Source of the DNA: Shouchella clausii
GTDB taxonomy: Bacteria > Bacillota > Bacilli > Bacillales > Bacillaceae_D
DNA: 64,000 nt
Direction of reading: 5' to 3'
Assembly (NCBI RefSeq): GCF_002250115.1
Contig: NZ_CP019985.1
Coordinates: forward strand, 558,001 to 622,000
Part shown: one piece after another, positions 8,263-17,587 of the stretch
How positions within the stretch are numbered: the stretch's first letter is position 1
How the letters are laid out: every line of letters starts with the position of its first letter
Made by a program: the position numbers and the translations under genes
The notes under the pieces: generated by a model
Told to the model about the DNA's origin: nothing
Seen by the model: the letters and a program-made list of their open reading frames with translations, nothing else
Databases searched by the model: none

Positions 8263-8949
8263 TCATATTTTACGGTGCTTTCTATAAAGGATATATCGTC
8301 TGCCGATATAATTCAACGGCACACTCCATACATGGACAAGTCTAGTAAACGGCCACAACGCAAAAATGAGCAAGCCAGCGGTAATATGAATTTTAAATGA
8401 CAGCGGCACGTCTGTCATTAAACCCGCGTCCGGTCGGAAGATAAAAAGCTGGCGGAACCAGACCGACACCGTCTCACGGTAATTGAAGTCCGGCTGTAGA
8501 GCATTGGTGACAAGGGTGCTGTACATGCCTACCGCTACAATAAACAGCAGCAGTACATTCACGATCATATCCGAGGCGGAGCTGAGCTGGCGCACATTCT
8601 TCATCGTAAATCGCCGAAAAGTAAGCAGGACCATGCCAGCGAGTGTCAAAAACCCGAACGCGCCGCCAATATATACGGCTCCGATATGATATAGATGTTC
8701 ATTCACACCGACTGCCTCCATCCAGGACTGAGGTATGCCCAGTCCTGCTACATGGCCCATAATAACCGGGATGATGCCTAAGTGAAACATCAGGCTGCCT
8801 GCTCTCAGTCTTTTTTTCTCAACAAACTCGCTCGACTTCGCCGTCCAGTTAAACTGGTCTGTTCGATACCGGTAGATATGTCCGACCACAAAAACGGAGA
8901 AACATATATAGGGGTAAATCACCCACAAAAACGGATCCATTATACTCAT
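8263..8949 (-). CDS. narI: Respiratory nitrate reductase gamma subunit (cytochrome b)
   Basis: NarI anchors the nitrate reductase in the membrane and passes electrons from menaquinol through two b haems to NarH. The 228-residue protein has five hydrophobic segments and conserved haem-ligand histidines near VVGHIYRYR, FHLGIIPVIMGH, FKIHITAG and TRLVHVWS. The ATG at 8949 overlaps the narJ stop (ATGA) with AGGAGG ten bases upstream; an ORF extension to 8976 is not needed. It is the last gene of narGHJI. Confidence 0.95.
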   Translation of the reverse strand: MSIMDPFLWVIYPYICFSVFVVGHIYRYRTDQFNWTAKSSEFVEKKRLRAGSLMFHLGIIPVIMGHVAGLGIPQSWMEAVGVNEHLYHIGAVYIGGAFGFLTLAGMVLLTFRRFTMKNVRQLSSASDMIVNVLLLFIVAVGMYSTLVTNALQPDFNYRETVSVWFRQLFIFRPDAGLMTDVPLSFKIHITAGLLIFALWPFTRLVHVWSVPLNYIGRRYILYRKHRKI

Positions 8950-9515
8950 GTGCCTGGAGCCTCCTGTATAACGCATGCCTTAAACGTTTCCCGCAGTCCC
9001 TGGATTAGATGAAAATAAGGGCTGTCTGCTTTTTCTAAAGCATTCAGCAAATGGTAGGTTCCATCTTCCATTACCGCCAGCATCAAATCCAGGCTGCTTG
9101 CAGCTTGCTGCTCATGGCCCTGCCAAGGGGCGGCGTAGAGAAATTCACACATGAGCGGCAAGTAATCTGAGAGTTCGGTGCCTTCGATCGCAAGACCAAA
9201 CAGCTCATATGCTTGTTTGAGCCGTACGAGGAGCGCTCCCCGCTCCCGGCTGTCCTCATATTTGTAAAAGGTCATGTACAAGGTTGTGTCTTTTTGAAAA
9301 TCAAACGTCTTCACATACATCTCTTCGATCTGCTCGAAGCTGTAATTTTGCATGAGATGCCAGTATTTCTGGAGTGAAGGATGGGCCGGGTGTCCGGCAG
9401 TCAGCGCTTCCGTCCACACATCAGGATGAAAATCCAACTTCTCTGGGTACATAAGCTGTCGGGCAAAAAAGGCGAATCGTGACTTCTGCTCATGTAGCTT
9501 CTCAAGATCAATCAC
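8946..9515 (-). CDS. narJ: Nitrate reductase assembly chaperone NarJ (delta subunit)
   Basis: NarJ binds apo-NarG and controls molybdenum-cofactor insertion; it is not part of the mature enzyme. The 189-residue helical protein carries typical TorD/NarJ-family features such as FARQLMYPEKLDFH and the tail LPLMCEFLYAAP. The start is taken as GTG 9515 (MIDLEKLHEQ), preceded by GGGGGG at seven bases and overlapping the narH stop by eight bases. The longer open frame to 9695 runs inside narH and is rejected as a start. Confidence 0.92.
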   Translation of the reverse strand: MIDLEKLHEQKSRFAFFARQLMYPEKLDFHPDVWTEALTAGHPAHPSLQKYWHLMQNYSFEQIEEMYVKTFDFQKDTTLYMTFYKYEDSRERGALLVRLKQAYELFGLAIEGTELSDYLPLMCEFLYAAPWQGHEQQAASSLDLMLAVMEDGTYHLLNALEKADSPYFHLIQGLRETFKACVIQEAPGT

Positions 9516-11043
9516 GCCAAATCCCCCCGTAGAAATTTTCTTCATACAGCTCTTTGCCGCTTTTGCCACCAAAGCCCTCTGGGCCGCAGCCCGTGCAACC
9601 GAGCCCGAAGCCTTCATCCCCTTGGGAGCGATACACATCCATGTACGCCTCCTTATGCGAAGTAGGGATGACAAACCGATCTTCATATTTGGCAATTGCC
9701 AGCAAACGATACATTTCTTTCACCTGAGTTGAAGTGAGCCCCACCCGTGTTAAGCGGCGTTCGTCAAAGTCAGCGCCTGATGAGACGGCCCGCATCATCG
9801 ATCTCATCATCGCCATTTTCTGCAGTGCCCCCTTTACCGTCTCGGCATCCCCGGCCGTAAGCAAGTTTGCTAAATACTGAATCGGTGTGCGCATCTCCTC
9901 GATCGCAGGAAATATTAAATCTGGGTTCCCGATTGAATCCTTGCCTTCAAATAGATTCATGATCGGGCTGAGCGGCGGTACATACCAGACCATTGGCAGC
10001 GTCCGGTACTCTGGATGAAGTGGAAATGCCAGCTTGTATTCAATCGCCAGCTTATACACAGGCGACTGCTGTGCCGCTTCGATCCATTCCTCGAGAAGCC
10101 CGTCCGCCCGGGCCTGCTCGATAACGGCCGGATCGTTCGGGTCGAGAAACAAATCACACTGAGCCTGGTACAAATCCTGCTCATTCGCTACGGAAGCCGC
10201 TTCTTGAACACGGTCGGCGTCGTAGAGCAGCACGCCGAGATAGCGGATCCGTCCAGTACACGTTTCAGAGCAGACAGTCGGCAAACCGGCTTCGATTCTT
10301 GGAAAGCAAAATGTACATTTCTCCGCTTTATTCGTTTTCCAATTGAAATACACTTTTTTGTAAGGACAGCCTGTCATACAGTACCGCCAGCCCCGGCAAG
10401 CTTCCTGGTCAACTAGCACAATTCCATCCTCATCGCGCTTATACATCGCCCCTGACGGGCAGGAAGCGACACAGCTCGGATTGAGACAGTGTTCGCACAA
10501 CCGTGGCAAATACATCATAAACGTTTGCTCAAAGTTGAACTTGATCTCTTCTTCGATCTTTTCGATATTCGGATCGCGGGGGCCCGTTACGTGGCCTCCC
10601 GCGAGATCATCCTCCCAATTAGGTCCCCACTCTAGGTCGATCGTGTCCCCGGTCACTGCCGACTTCGGACGGGCTACCGGCTGATGCTTTTTCTCCCCGG
10701 CGTTTGTCAGATGTTCATAGTTATAAGTCCACGGTTCATAGTAATCCTTCATTTCCGGCATGTCAGGATTGTGAAAAATGCTGCCGAGGGCGATTTTGGA
10801 CAACTTGCTGCCAGATTTCAGTTCCAGCTTGCCGTTCTTAAGTGTCCAACCCCCTTTGTATTGCTCCTGATCCTCCCAACGAACTGGGTATCCGATCCCC
10901 GGTTTTGTCTCCACATTGTTGAACCATATATACTCGGCCCCTGGTCGGTTGGTCCACGTACTCTTGCAAGTCACGCTGCAAGTATGGCAACCAATGCATT
11001 TGTCTAAATTCATCACCATGGCCACTTGCGCTTTAATCTTCAA
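9508..11043 (-). CDS. narH: Respiratory nitrate reductase beta subunit (Fe-S)
   Basis: NarH relays electrons from NarI haem to NarG through three [4Fe-4S] and one [3Fe-4S] cluster. Four cysteine groups are present in the expected order: CIGCHTCSVTC near the N-terminus, CEHCLNPSCVASCP, CRGWRYCMTGCP (Trp replacing a Cys gives the 3Fe cluster) and CTFCFPRIEAG to CSETC. At 511 residues it is close to the usual length. The start is TTG 11043, with GGTGG six bases upstream, overlapping the narG stop by 11 bases. Confidence 0.95.
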   Translation of the reverse strand: MKIKAQVAMVMNLDKCIGCHTCSVTCKSTWTNRPGAEYIWFNNVETKPGIGYPVRWEDQEQYKGGWTLKNGKLELKSGSKLSKIALGSIFHNPDMPEMKDYYEPWTYNYEHLTNAGEKKHQPVARPKSAVTGDTIDLEWGPNWEDDLAGGHVTGPRDPNIEKIEEEIKFNFEQTFMMYLPRLCEHCLNPSCVASCPSGAMYKRDEDGIVLVDQEACRGWRYCMTGCPYKKVYFNWKTNKAEKCTFCFPRIEAGLPTVCSETCTGRIRYLGVLLYDADRVQEAASVANEQDLYQAQCDLFLDPNDPAVIEQARADGLLEEWIEAAQQSPVYKLAIEYKLAFPLHPEYRTLPMVWYVPPLSPIMNLFEGKDSIGNPDLIFPAIEEMRTPIQYLANLLTAGDAETVKGALQKMAMMRSMMRAVSSGADFDERRLTRVGLTSTQVKEMYRLLAIAKYEDRFVIPTSHKEAYMDVYRSQGDEGFGLGCTGCGPEGFGGKSGKELYEENFYGGIWRD

Positions 11044-14000
11044 GCCAATCCACCTCTTTCATTTTGCGGACAGCCACGTACACATCCCGTTGGTTTCCGA
11101 TCGGTCCGTAGTAATTAAATCCATAGCTCAGTTGGGCATACCCCCCGACAACTTGTGTCGGCTTCACGTGGATCCGAGTCGGGGCATTGTGGCTACCGCC
11201 GCGGTTTTTCGTAATTTCGGAGCCTGGGACGTAGATATGTTTGTCTTGGGCATGGTACATATACATCGTCCCTTTCGGCATCCGATGGCTAACGACAGCT
11301 CTGGCTGTGACCACTCCATTTCGGTTGTATACCTCGAGCCAGTCGTTGTCCTGAATGTGATGAGCAGCGGCGTCTTCATTGTTCAGCCATACTGTCGGCC
11401 CGCCCCGGAATAGTGTCAGCATGTGCAGATTATCCTGATACGTGCTGTGGATATTCCACTTCCCATGTGGTGTTAAATAACGCAGCACGAGCGTTTCGTC
11501 GCTGCCATCCACCTGCCTGTCGCGAGGCCCGAATACTATCGGCGGCAACGTCGGTTTGTACACTGGCAGCGCTTCGCCGAATTGCAGAAAAATCTCATGA
11601 TCGATATAAAAATGTTGTCTGCCAGTCAATGTCCTAAAAGGTACCAAGCGTTCAATATTGGTCGTAAATGGGGAATACCTTCTTCCCATCTTATTGGATC
11701 CGGTAAACACCGGTGTTGGGATAACCTCCCGTGGCTGGGCCGTGATGCTTTGGAACGTAATCCGCTCCGCTGACCGATCCGCTGAAATATCTGCAAGCTG
11801 GACGCCGGTATCCTGTTCGAGCGCCTCCCAGGCACGCTGGGATACACGGCCGTTGGTGGCTGATGATAGCGTCAATATGGTTTCAGCCGCATGACGTGCC
11901 GTATACAATTTCGGCAGTCCCTGCTTAATCGTGTCGTCCTCATAGATGCCGTTGATCCGCTTCAGTTCCTCGTATTCCTCGGCCACCGGGAAGCTGACGC
12001 CGTGCGCCCCTACCTTGCCGTTGGCCAGTCCTGGGCCAAGCGAAATATATTTGTTATAAATTTGTGTATAGTCCCGTTCCACAATCGTCAAATTCGGCAT
12101 CGTTTTGCCAGGCACCGCTTCAATCTCGCCCTTGCGCCAATCCTTGACGACGCCATAAGGCTGGGCAATTTCACTCGCAGAATCATGGGCGAGCGGCGTA
12201 GCGACCAAATCTTTGTGTACGCCGGGGAGATGCTCTTTGGCCATCTCTGAAAAGGTCTTGGCAAGGGTTCTGTAAATATCCCAGTCCGAGCGCGATTCCC
12301 AAAGAGGATCAACGGCGGGATTAAACGGATGGACGAACGGATGCATATCGGTTGAAGAGAGATCCGTCTTCTCATACCAAGTCGCTGCAGGCAGGACGAT
12401 ATCGGCATAAATCGGCGTCGCAGTCATGCGAAAATCAAGCGCAACAAGCAGGTCCAGCTTGCCGACTGCTTCTTCCCGCCAGACCATCTCCTCCGGCTTC
12501 TGCTCCTCGTTCGGAGAAGAGAGCAAATTATCCGCTGTGCCTAGCAGATGTTTCATAAAATATTCCTGCCCCTTAGCCGAACTGGAAATTAGGTTAGACC
12601 GCCATACAAACATCGTGCGCGGAAAATTTTCCGGTGCACCGGGATCCTCGGCTGCAAATGTGGTTTTGCCAGAGACGATTTGCTCATAAGCATGCTTGAC
12701 GATGTCCTCGTTGTTTGTTTTTCCCTGCTGCTTCGCCTCCTCTGCAAACGCTAGACTGCTCTTGTTGAACTGGGGATAGGACGGGAGCCAGCCGAGCCTT
12801 GCAGCCAGAACGTTGTAATCGGCAGGATGGGTGTACCGAGTTTCGCCACCTGTAGGCGATTTCAACGATTCAGTGTCCATCTCCTCATACTTCCATTGAT
12901 CGGTGGCGAAGTAGAAGAAGGAAGTCGCGTTTTGCTGCCGCGGTGGCCCCTGCCAGTCTTTCGCAAACGCTACGGTCGACCAGCCTTCGATCGGGCGGCA
13001 TTTCTCCTGACCGACATAGTGCGCCCATCCTCCACCATTTACGCCTTGCGAAGCCGTGAGGATGACCAGATTCAGAATCGCCCGGTAGATCGTATCGCTG
13101 TTGAACCAGTGATTGATCCCAGCTCCCATAATGATCATGGAGCGTCCACCTGTATCCAGAGAATTTTGGGCAAATTCCCGGGCAATTTGTACGACAACGG
13201 AGGCTTTCACGCCAGTAATGCCCTCCTGCCATGCAGGCGTGTACTTCGAGGTTGCATCCTCATAGCCGCCAGCCTCCCACTCGCTTCCGATACGACGGAT
13301 GCCGTACTGGCTTAGCATCAAGTCATACACGGTTGCTGCCAGACGTTTCGTTCCGTCGGCCAACTGGATCGTTCGAACAGGAATCACCCGTTTAAATGTG
13401 CCGCTGCCTGCGTTATCAAAGAACGGAAAATGAATCGTTTGAAAATCCCCTCCATGGGGTTCGACCGAAAGTGCCGGCGATATGACCGAACCGTCCTCAC
13501 GCTCCAAAATCAAGTTCCACTGTTTCCCCTCTTCCCAGCGCTGTCCCATCGTTCCGTTTGGCACCAAAATCTCTTCCGTTATTTCATCGATAAGAACCGG
13601 CTTCCATTCCGCGTGGGGGGACGTTTCCCCGAGATCACTTGCCCGGAGGAAGCGGCCCGCTTTATAGCCATCCTCAAACTCCTCTAGCAAAATTAGAAAA
13701 GGCATATCCGTATACTGCTTCGCATAATTCAGGAACATTGGCTCCTGGCGTTTATGGTAATATTCGTCCAAAATTACATGTGTCATTGCCTGGGCAATCG
13801 CTGCATCAGTTCCTGGATTCGGAGCCAGCCAGTTGTCAGCGAACTTAACGTTCTCGGCATAATCTGGAGCAACGGAGACCACCTTGGTTCCTTTATAGCG
13901 TACTTCGGTCATGAAATGGGCATCCGGCGTGCGCGTCAAAGGTACGTTTGACCCCCACATGATGAGGTAGCCGGCGTTATACCAGTCGCTCGATTCTGGC

Positions 14001-14770
14001 ACGTCGGTTTGCTCTCCCCAAATTTGCGGAGAAGCCGGCGGCAGATCGGCATACCAGTCGTAAAAGCTGAGCATCTCGCCTCCCAGCAGAGAAATAAAGC
14101 GGGCGCCTGAGGCATAGCTGATCATCGACATTGCCGGAATCGGCGTGAATCCGGCTATCCGGTCTGGACCGTATTTGCGTATCGTATAGATTAACTGGGC
14201 GGAGATTAGCTGTGCCGCATCCTGCCAAGATACGCGGACATGGCCGCCTTTTCCCCGTGCCTGCTTGTATGATTTAGCCTTCTCGGGATCCTCCACAATG
14301 CTCGCCCAAGCGGCGACTGGATCGTCGTGCTGCTTGAGTGCCTCTTTCCAGAGCCGCCATAGCCGTCCGCGCATATAAGGATATTTCACGCGCAACGGAC
14401 TGTACTCATACCAGGAGAATGACGCTCCCCTCGGACAGCCTCGCGGTTCAAATTCGGGCATATCCGGCCCGCAGGAAGGATAGTCAATTTGCTGATTTTC
14501 CCACGTAATGATGCCGCTCTTCACAAACACCTTCCAGCTGCAGGAGCCAGTACAGTTAACCCCATGTGTAGTTCTGACAACCTTGTCATGGGACCACCGG
14601 TTTCGGTACATGTCTTCCCATTCCCGGCTCTTTTCCTCGAGAATGGACCAATTGTCCGAATAGCTTTCTACTTTTTTAAAGAATGTCAATCCCTTGTTTC
14701 GTTTCATAGGACGCTTCAACTCCTTATGCTTGAATGACGATGATTGGCGGGGAATCAATGCGTCGTCCAT
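11033..14770 (-). CDS. narG: Respiratory nitrate reductase alpha subunit (molybdopterin)
   Basis: NarG reduces nitrate to nitrite at a bis-MGD molybdenum site on the inner face of the membrane. The 1245-residue protein has the FS0 cluster ligands His69, Cys73, Cys77 and Cys112 (THGVNCTGSC and RGCPRG), and the molybdenum-ligand Asp lies in PESSDWYN. There is no Tat-like cleavable signal, as usual for cytoplasmic-facing NarG. The start ATG 14770 has AAAGG seven bases before it. It heads narGHJI, and an NreC-like box lies 44 bases upstream. The frame is intact. Confidence 0.96.
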   Translation of the reverse strand: MDDALIPRQSSSFKHKELKRPMKRNKGLTFFKKVESYSDNWSILEEKSREWEDMYRNRWSHDKVVRTTHGVNCTGSCSWKVFVKSGIITWENQQIDYPSCGPDMPEFEPRGCPRGASFSWYEYSPLRVKYPYMRGRLWRLWKEALKQHDDPVAAWASIVEDPEKAKSYKQARGKGGHVRVSWQDAAQLISAQLIYTIRKYGPDRIAGFTPIPAMSMISYASGARFISLLGGEMLSFYDWYADLPPASPQIWGEQTDVPESSDWYNAGYLIMWGSNVPLTRTPDAHFMTEVRYKGTKVVSVAPDYAENVKFADNWLAPNPGTDAAIAQAMTHVILDEYYHKRQEPMFLNYAKQYTDMPFLILLEEFEDGYKAGRFLRASDLGETSPHAEWKPVLIDEITEEILVPNGTMGQRWEEGKQWNLILEREDGSVISPALSVEPHGGDFQTIHFPFFDNAGSGTFKRVIPVRTIQLADGTKRLAATVYDLMLSQYGIRRIGSEWEAGGYEDATSKYTPAWQEGITGVKASVVVQIAREFAQNSLDTGGRSMIIMGAGINHWFNSDTIYRAILNLVILTASQGVNGGGWAHYVGQEKCRPIEGWSTVAFAKDWQGPPRQQNATSFFYFATDQWKYEEMDTESLKSPTGGETRYTHPADYNVLAARLGWLPSYPQFNKSSLAFAEEAKQQGKTNNEDIVKHAYEQIVSGKTTFAAEDPGAPENFPRTMFVWRSNLISSSAKGQEYFMKHLLGTADNLLSSPNEEQKPEEMVWREEAVGKLDLLVALDFRMTATPIYADIVLPAATWYEKTDLSSTDMHPFVHPFNPAVDPLWESRSDWDIYRTLAKTFSEMAKEHLPGVHKDLVATPLAHDSASEIAQPYGVVKDWRKGEIEAVPGKTMPNLTIVERDYTQIYNKYISLGPGLANGKVGAHGVSFPVAEEYEELKRINGIYEDDTIKQGLPKLYTARHAAETILTLSSATNGRVSQRAWEALEQDTGVQLADISADRSAERITFQSITAQPREVIPTPVFTGSNKMGRRYSPFTTNIERLVPFRTLTGRQHFYIDHEIFLQFGEALPVYKPTLPPIVFGPRDRQVDGSDETLVLRYLTPHGKWNIHSTYQDNLHMLTLFRGGPTVWLNNEDAAAHHIQDNDWLEVYNRNGVVTARAVVSHRMPKGTMYMYHAQDKHIYVPGSEITKNRGGSHNAPTRIHVKPTQVVGGYAQLSYGFNYYGPIGNQRDVYVAVRKMKEVDWLED

Positions 14771-14813
14771 TCGTATACCTTTATTATGAAGAAACCACAG
14801 CGGCCGCTCCTAT

Positions 14814-14827
14814 TAGGGAAACTCCTA
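14814..14827. promoter_or_regulatory. Candidate NreC box upstream of narG
   Basis: TAGGGAAACTCCTA fits the staphylococcal NreC consensus TAGGG-N4-CCCTA with one mismatch and shares TAGGGAA-N2-TCC with the two boxes upstream of narK. The position just ahead of narG and the presence of nreABC in the same cluster make the assignment plausible. Confidence 0.6.
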
Positions 14828-14870
14828 TATTGCTTCGTGAACTCCCTTGTTTTGCGGCATGATCCGTTTT

Positions 14871-14921
14871 AACCCAACAAAAAGACGCCGCTCAGACCTT
14901 ATCGATCCGAGCGGCGTCTTT
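14871..14921 (-). terminator. Terminator downstream of ric
   Basis: Thirteen-base arms (AAAGACGCCGCTC and its complement) with a 15-base loop form a strong hairpin between ric and narG. It insulates the nar promoter from the upstream gene. Confidence 0.8.
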
Positions 14922-14960
14922 CAACGATTGTATATTTGATTGGGTTTTAAGTCGTTTCCA

Positions 14961-15659
14961 TCACATCACTGTACGGACATTCCGGAATAATATGTTATTT
15001 TCTAGATGAATATGATCAAACGTATCTTGTTCCAGGTGGGCAAGGCGCTGATACACAAGACGATAAGTGCCGCAAGCATCAGCCGGAAGCACAAAACCGC
15101 TCGTAACTTCCCGTATTTCTTTAAGCAAACAGCCAGCAGACTCGTGCTCACCCTCAAGCTCAGAGATATGCGGCCTCAACGCTTCCGTTGTTTCCGAATT
15201 GGGCTCATTCATAAAACGGGTGATTAATGGGAATACAACTTCATCCTCGTCGGTAGTATGATCGAGCAGCTCCTGCTTCAAATCCGAAAACAGCTCCTGA
15301 ACGCGAAGCAGCTCGGGATGGGAACCGCCATGAACGCGGGCCAGCTTGGTTACATACGGCACCAGGGCGGGCAACTCTTCTTTTAGAAAAGCATGGTGCT
15401 TCTTTTAAATATAGTCGATCAGTTCCAGTTCTGTCAGATCGGCCGGTCGACTCTGCTCACATTCCGCAAACTTGCTTTCCACAAGCTGCACCTGCTCCAA
15501 CACCTCGTTTGGCTCCAACCCCCGCTTTAAAGCTGCCTGTTCCAGTGGGACTTGTCCGCCGCAGCAAAAATCAATGCGAAGCTTGCGAAATACATCCGCC
15601 GTCTGCGGTACAGCTGTCACGATATCGGCTACTTGAGACTGAAGTGTGAGTGAACTCAT
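14961..15659 (-). pseudogene. ric: Iron-sulfur repair di-iron protein Ric (ScdA), interrupted by an in-frame stop
   Basis: Ric/ScdA/YtfE proteins repair nitrosative damage to Fe-S clusters. The 5' half starts at ATG 15659 after GGAGGAG and carries the N-terminal ScdA domain (DIVTAVPQTADVFRKL, RIDFCCGG). The second half has the hemerythrin-like domain with the His/Glu ligands (ARVHGGSHPEL, HTTDEDEVVFP, GEHESAGCLL, HIHLENNILF). Between the halves the reading frame is unchanged, but a TAA at 15405-15407 replaces what should be a Leu codon (...DYI-stop-KKHHAF). Downstream TTG 15374 could restart the second half. It is either a nonsense mutation or a sequencing error. Confidence 0.85.
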
Positions 15660-15965
15660 GTTGACTCCTCCATTCATATGGCTGTTTGTCTCGCTTCCTA
15701 TCAAGTATATCGAAGCAAGCTCCATTGGCAGCCATCCCAAATCAAAACGATCTGTGACAAAGCGGCTAATGACTCCATTAGAAAAACCCATCTTCGGAGT
15801 CGGATGCATCATGAGCGAGCTGCCCTGTTAAATAAATAGACGGGGCAAAAGTTCCGTTGCACCGCAGTGCTTATCTTGTTTTTTAACAGCCTTTTTCCCC
15901 GCAACCGTTGCCTCTAACAGCCACTTTGCTTATAGAAGCACTTCCCCGTCACCAGGCGGCATCGC

Positions 15966-17192
15966 CTATTTTGCCCGCTGAGCAACAAGATTGGCGATAT
16001 TGACAATCACTTGGACTGCTTTTTCCATATTGTCTACTGACACATATTCATAGCGGCCGTGGTAGTTTTCCCCTCCAGTAAAAATGTTCGGTGTAGGCAA
16101 CCCTTTATAAGAAAGTTGAGAGCCATCGGTACCGCCACGAATCGGCCCTACTTTCGGCTCAATGCCAAGCTTCTCCATCGCCTCCAACGCAACCTCGACT
16201 ATTTCCTTCTGTGGCTCTATTTTTTCACGCATATTGTAATATTGGTCACGAAGCTCGATGGATACTTTTCCCTTTCCATGCTTTTCTTGCATTTCCCAGG
16301 CAATGGCCTCCAATTTTGCTTTTCTATTTGCAAATTGCTGACGGTCAAAATCACGAATAATATAGTGGAGTTCAGCAAAATCAGCATTGCCTTCCATTGA
16401 AAGCAAGTGGTAAAAGCCTTCATAGCCTTCCGTGAATTCTGGCGCTTCGTTCGCTGGAAGCTGTGAATGGAATTCGATCGCCCGTTTGATCGCATTCACC
16501 ATTTTATTTTTGGCTGTTCCTGGATGGGTGCTAACGCCATAAAAGCTGACTTTTGCTGCCGCCGCATTGAAACTCTCATATTGGAATTGACCTAAAGGTC
16601 CGCCATCAAGCGTATAAGCAAAGGCAGCCCCAAAAGCGTCAACATCAAAATGGGCCGGTCCACGTCCAATTTCCTCATCAGGCGTAAAGGCAACACGAAT
16701 CTTCCCATGCTCTATTTCTGGGTGCTTGATCAAATAATCCATCGCTGTCATTATCTCGGCAATTCCGGCTTTGTCGTCGGCGCCAAGCAACGTGGTTCCG
16801 TCTGTGGTAATCAATGTATGGCCTTCGTACCCTGCTAATTCTGGAAATTGCTTAGGCGAGAGCACGTAGCCATGGCCAAGCTCAATATCGCCGCCGTTGT
16901 ACTCGTGCACTTGCGGATTGACGTTTTTGCCTGTAAATTCCGTTGCCGTATCAAGATGAGCAAGAAAGCCAATAGTCGGGACTTCCTTATTTGTATTGCT
17001 TTCCAATGTCGCCATCACATAGCCATTATCATCCATCGTCACTTCTGTTAAGCCAAGCGCTTTCAACTCTTCTACAAGGATGCGGCCTAGTTCCAATTGT
17101 CCTTCTGTTGTCGGAACAGTATTGCTCGCCTCTGTTGATTGTGTGTCCACTTTGGCATAGCGAGTAAAGCGGTCAATGATTTCTTGTTTCAT
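15966..17192 (-). CDS. pepT: Peptidase T (tripeptide aminopeptidase)
   Basis: PepT is a cytosolic dizinc M20-family peptidase that removes the N-terminal residue of tripeptides. The 408-residue sequence shows the metal-binding elements AHLDTATE (His and Asp), LLGADDKAG (bridging Asp), [10 protein letters not shown] (catalytic Glu pair) and the C-terminal [12 protein letters not shown]. The dimerisation domain lies in the middle ([13 protein letters not shown]). ATG 17192 is chosen with AAGGGA about ten bases upstream rather than GTG 17210. The gene stands alone between ric and the PTS operon. Confidence 0.95.
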   Translation of the reverse strand: MKQEIIDRFTRYAKVDTQSTEASNTVPTTEGQLELGRILVEELKALGLTEVTMDDNGYVMATLESNTNKEVPTIGFLAHLDTATEFTGKNVNPQVHEYNGGDIELGHGYVLSPKQFPELAGYEGHTLITTDGTTLLGADDKAGIAEIMTAMDYLIKHPEIEHGKIRVAFTPDEEIGRGPAHFDVDAFGAAFAYTLDGGPLGQFQYESFNAAAAKVSFYGVSTHPGTAKNKMVNAIKRAIEFHSQLPANEAPEFTEGYEGFYHLLSMEGNADFAELHYIIRDFDRQQFANRKAKLEAIAWEMQEKHGKGKVSIELRDQYYNMREKIEPQKEIVEVALEAMEKLGIEPKVGPIRGGTDGSQLSYKGLPTPNIFTGGENYHGRYEYVSVDNMEKAVQVIVNIANLVAQRAK

Positions 17193-17502
17193 ATTTTGCA
17201 ATCCCTTCACCGATTTGGTTTATTTCCCTCCATTATAGCAAAAACCGCCAATAAGCAGAAGGAACCCATTGGTTTCTGTCTGACCTGCAGCAGCGTCAGC
17301 AATCACTCTTCCCTTGCCAATCAAGTTCATTTTTATGCCGAACGCACCAAGCATACATCTTGCCGTACGGCGACACTATCTCGTGGCAGTAACCCTCTAC
17401 TAACGTAATTAGCGCCGGATAACAGAAGCTGAGGATAAATGGTTTAAAGCCGAGGAAAAATGAATTTAGTAAACATCAAAATCTCCATCATCTATGAAGG
17501 AA

Positions 17503-17516
17503 ACAAACCGCTTTCA
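17503..17516 (+). promoter_or_regulatory. Weak cre-like box before the PTS operon
   Basis: ACAAACCGCTTTCA matches 12 of 14 cre positions. It lies just upstream of the -35 element, where CcpA could act as activator or weak repressor. Confidence 0.3.
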
Positions 17517-17526
17517 TTTATTTCCA

Positions 17527-17555
17527 TTGCCAAATCAGGAAAACAACTATATAAT
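17527..17555 (+). promoter_or_regulatory. SigA promoter of the EIICB-nanE operon
   Basis: TTGCCA, a 17-base spacer and TATAAT form a near-perfect vegetative promoter about 33 bases before the PTS start codon. An RpiR operator would be expected to overlap it, but none was identified with confidence. Confidence 0.75.
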
Positions 17556-17587
17556 CTTTGTAAATAATTTACCTCAAAGGAGTGAAA

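Larger units (their letters stand above)
17193..17587. other. Intergenic region between pepT and the PTS operon
   Basis: The pepT-proximal part holds nothing I can name. The distal part carries a near-consensus promoter and a weak cre-like box for the PTS operon. No coding frame with a ribosome binding site was seen. Confidence 0.5.

Noticed and set aside
9516-9695. Extended N-terminus of NarJ
   Set aside because: It lies wholly within narH and codes for an atypical Arg/Ala-rich sequence.
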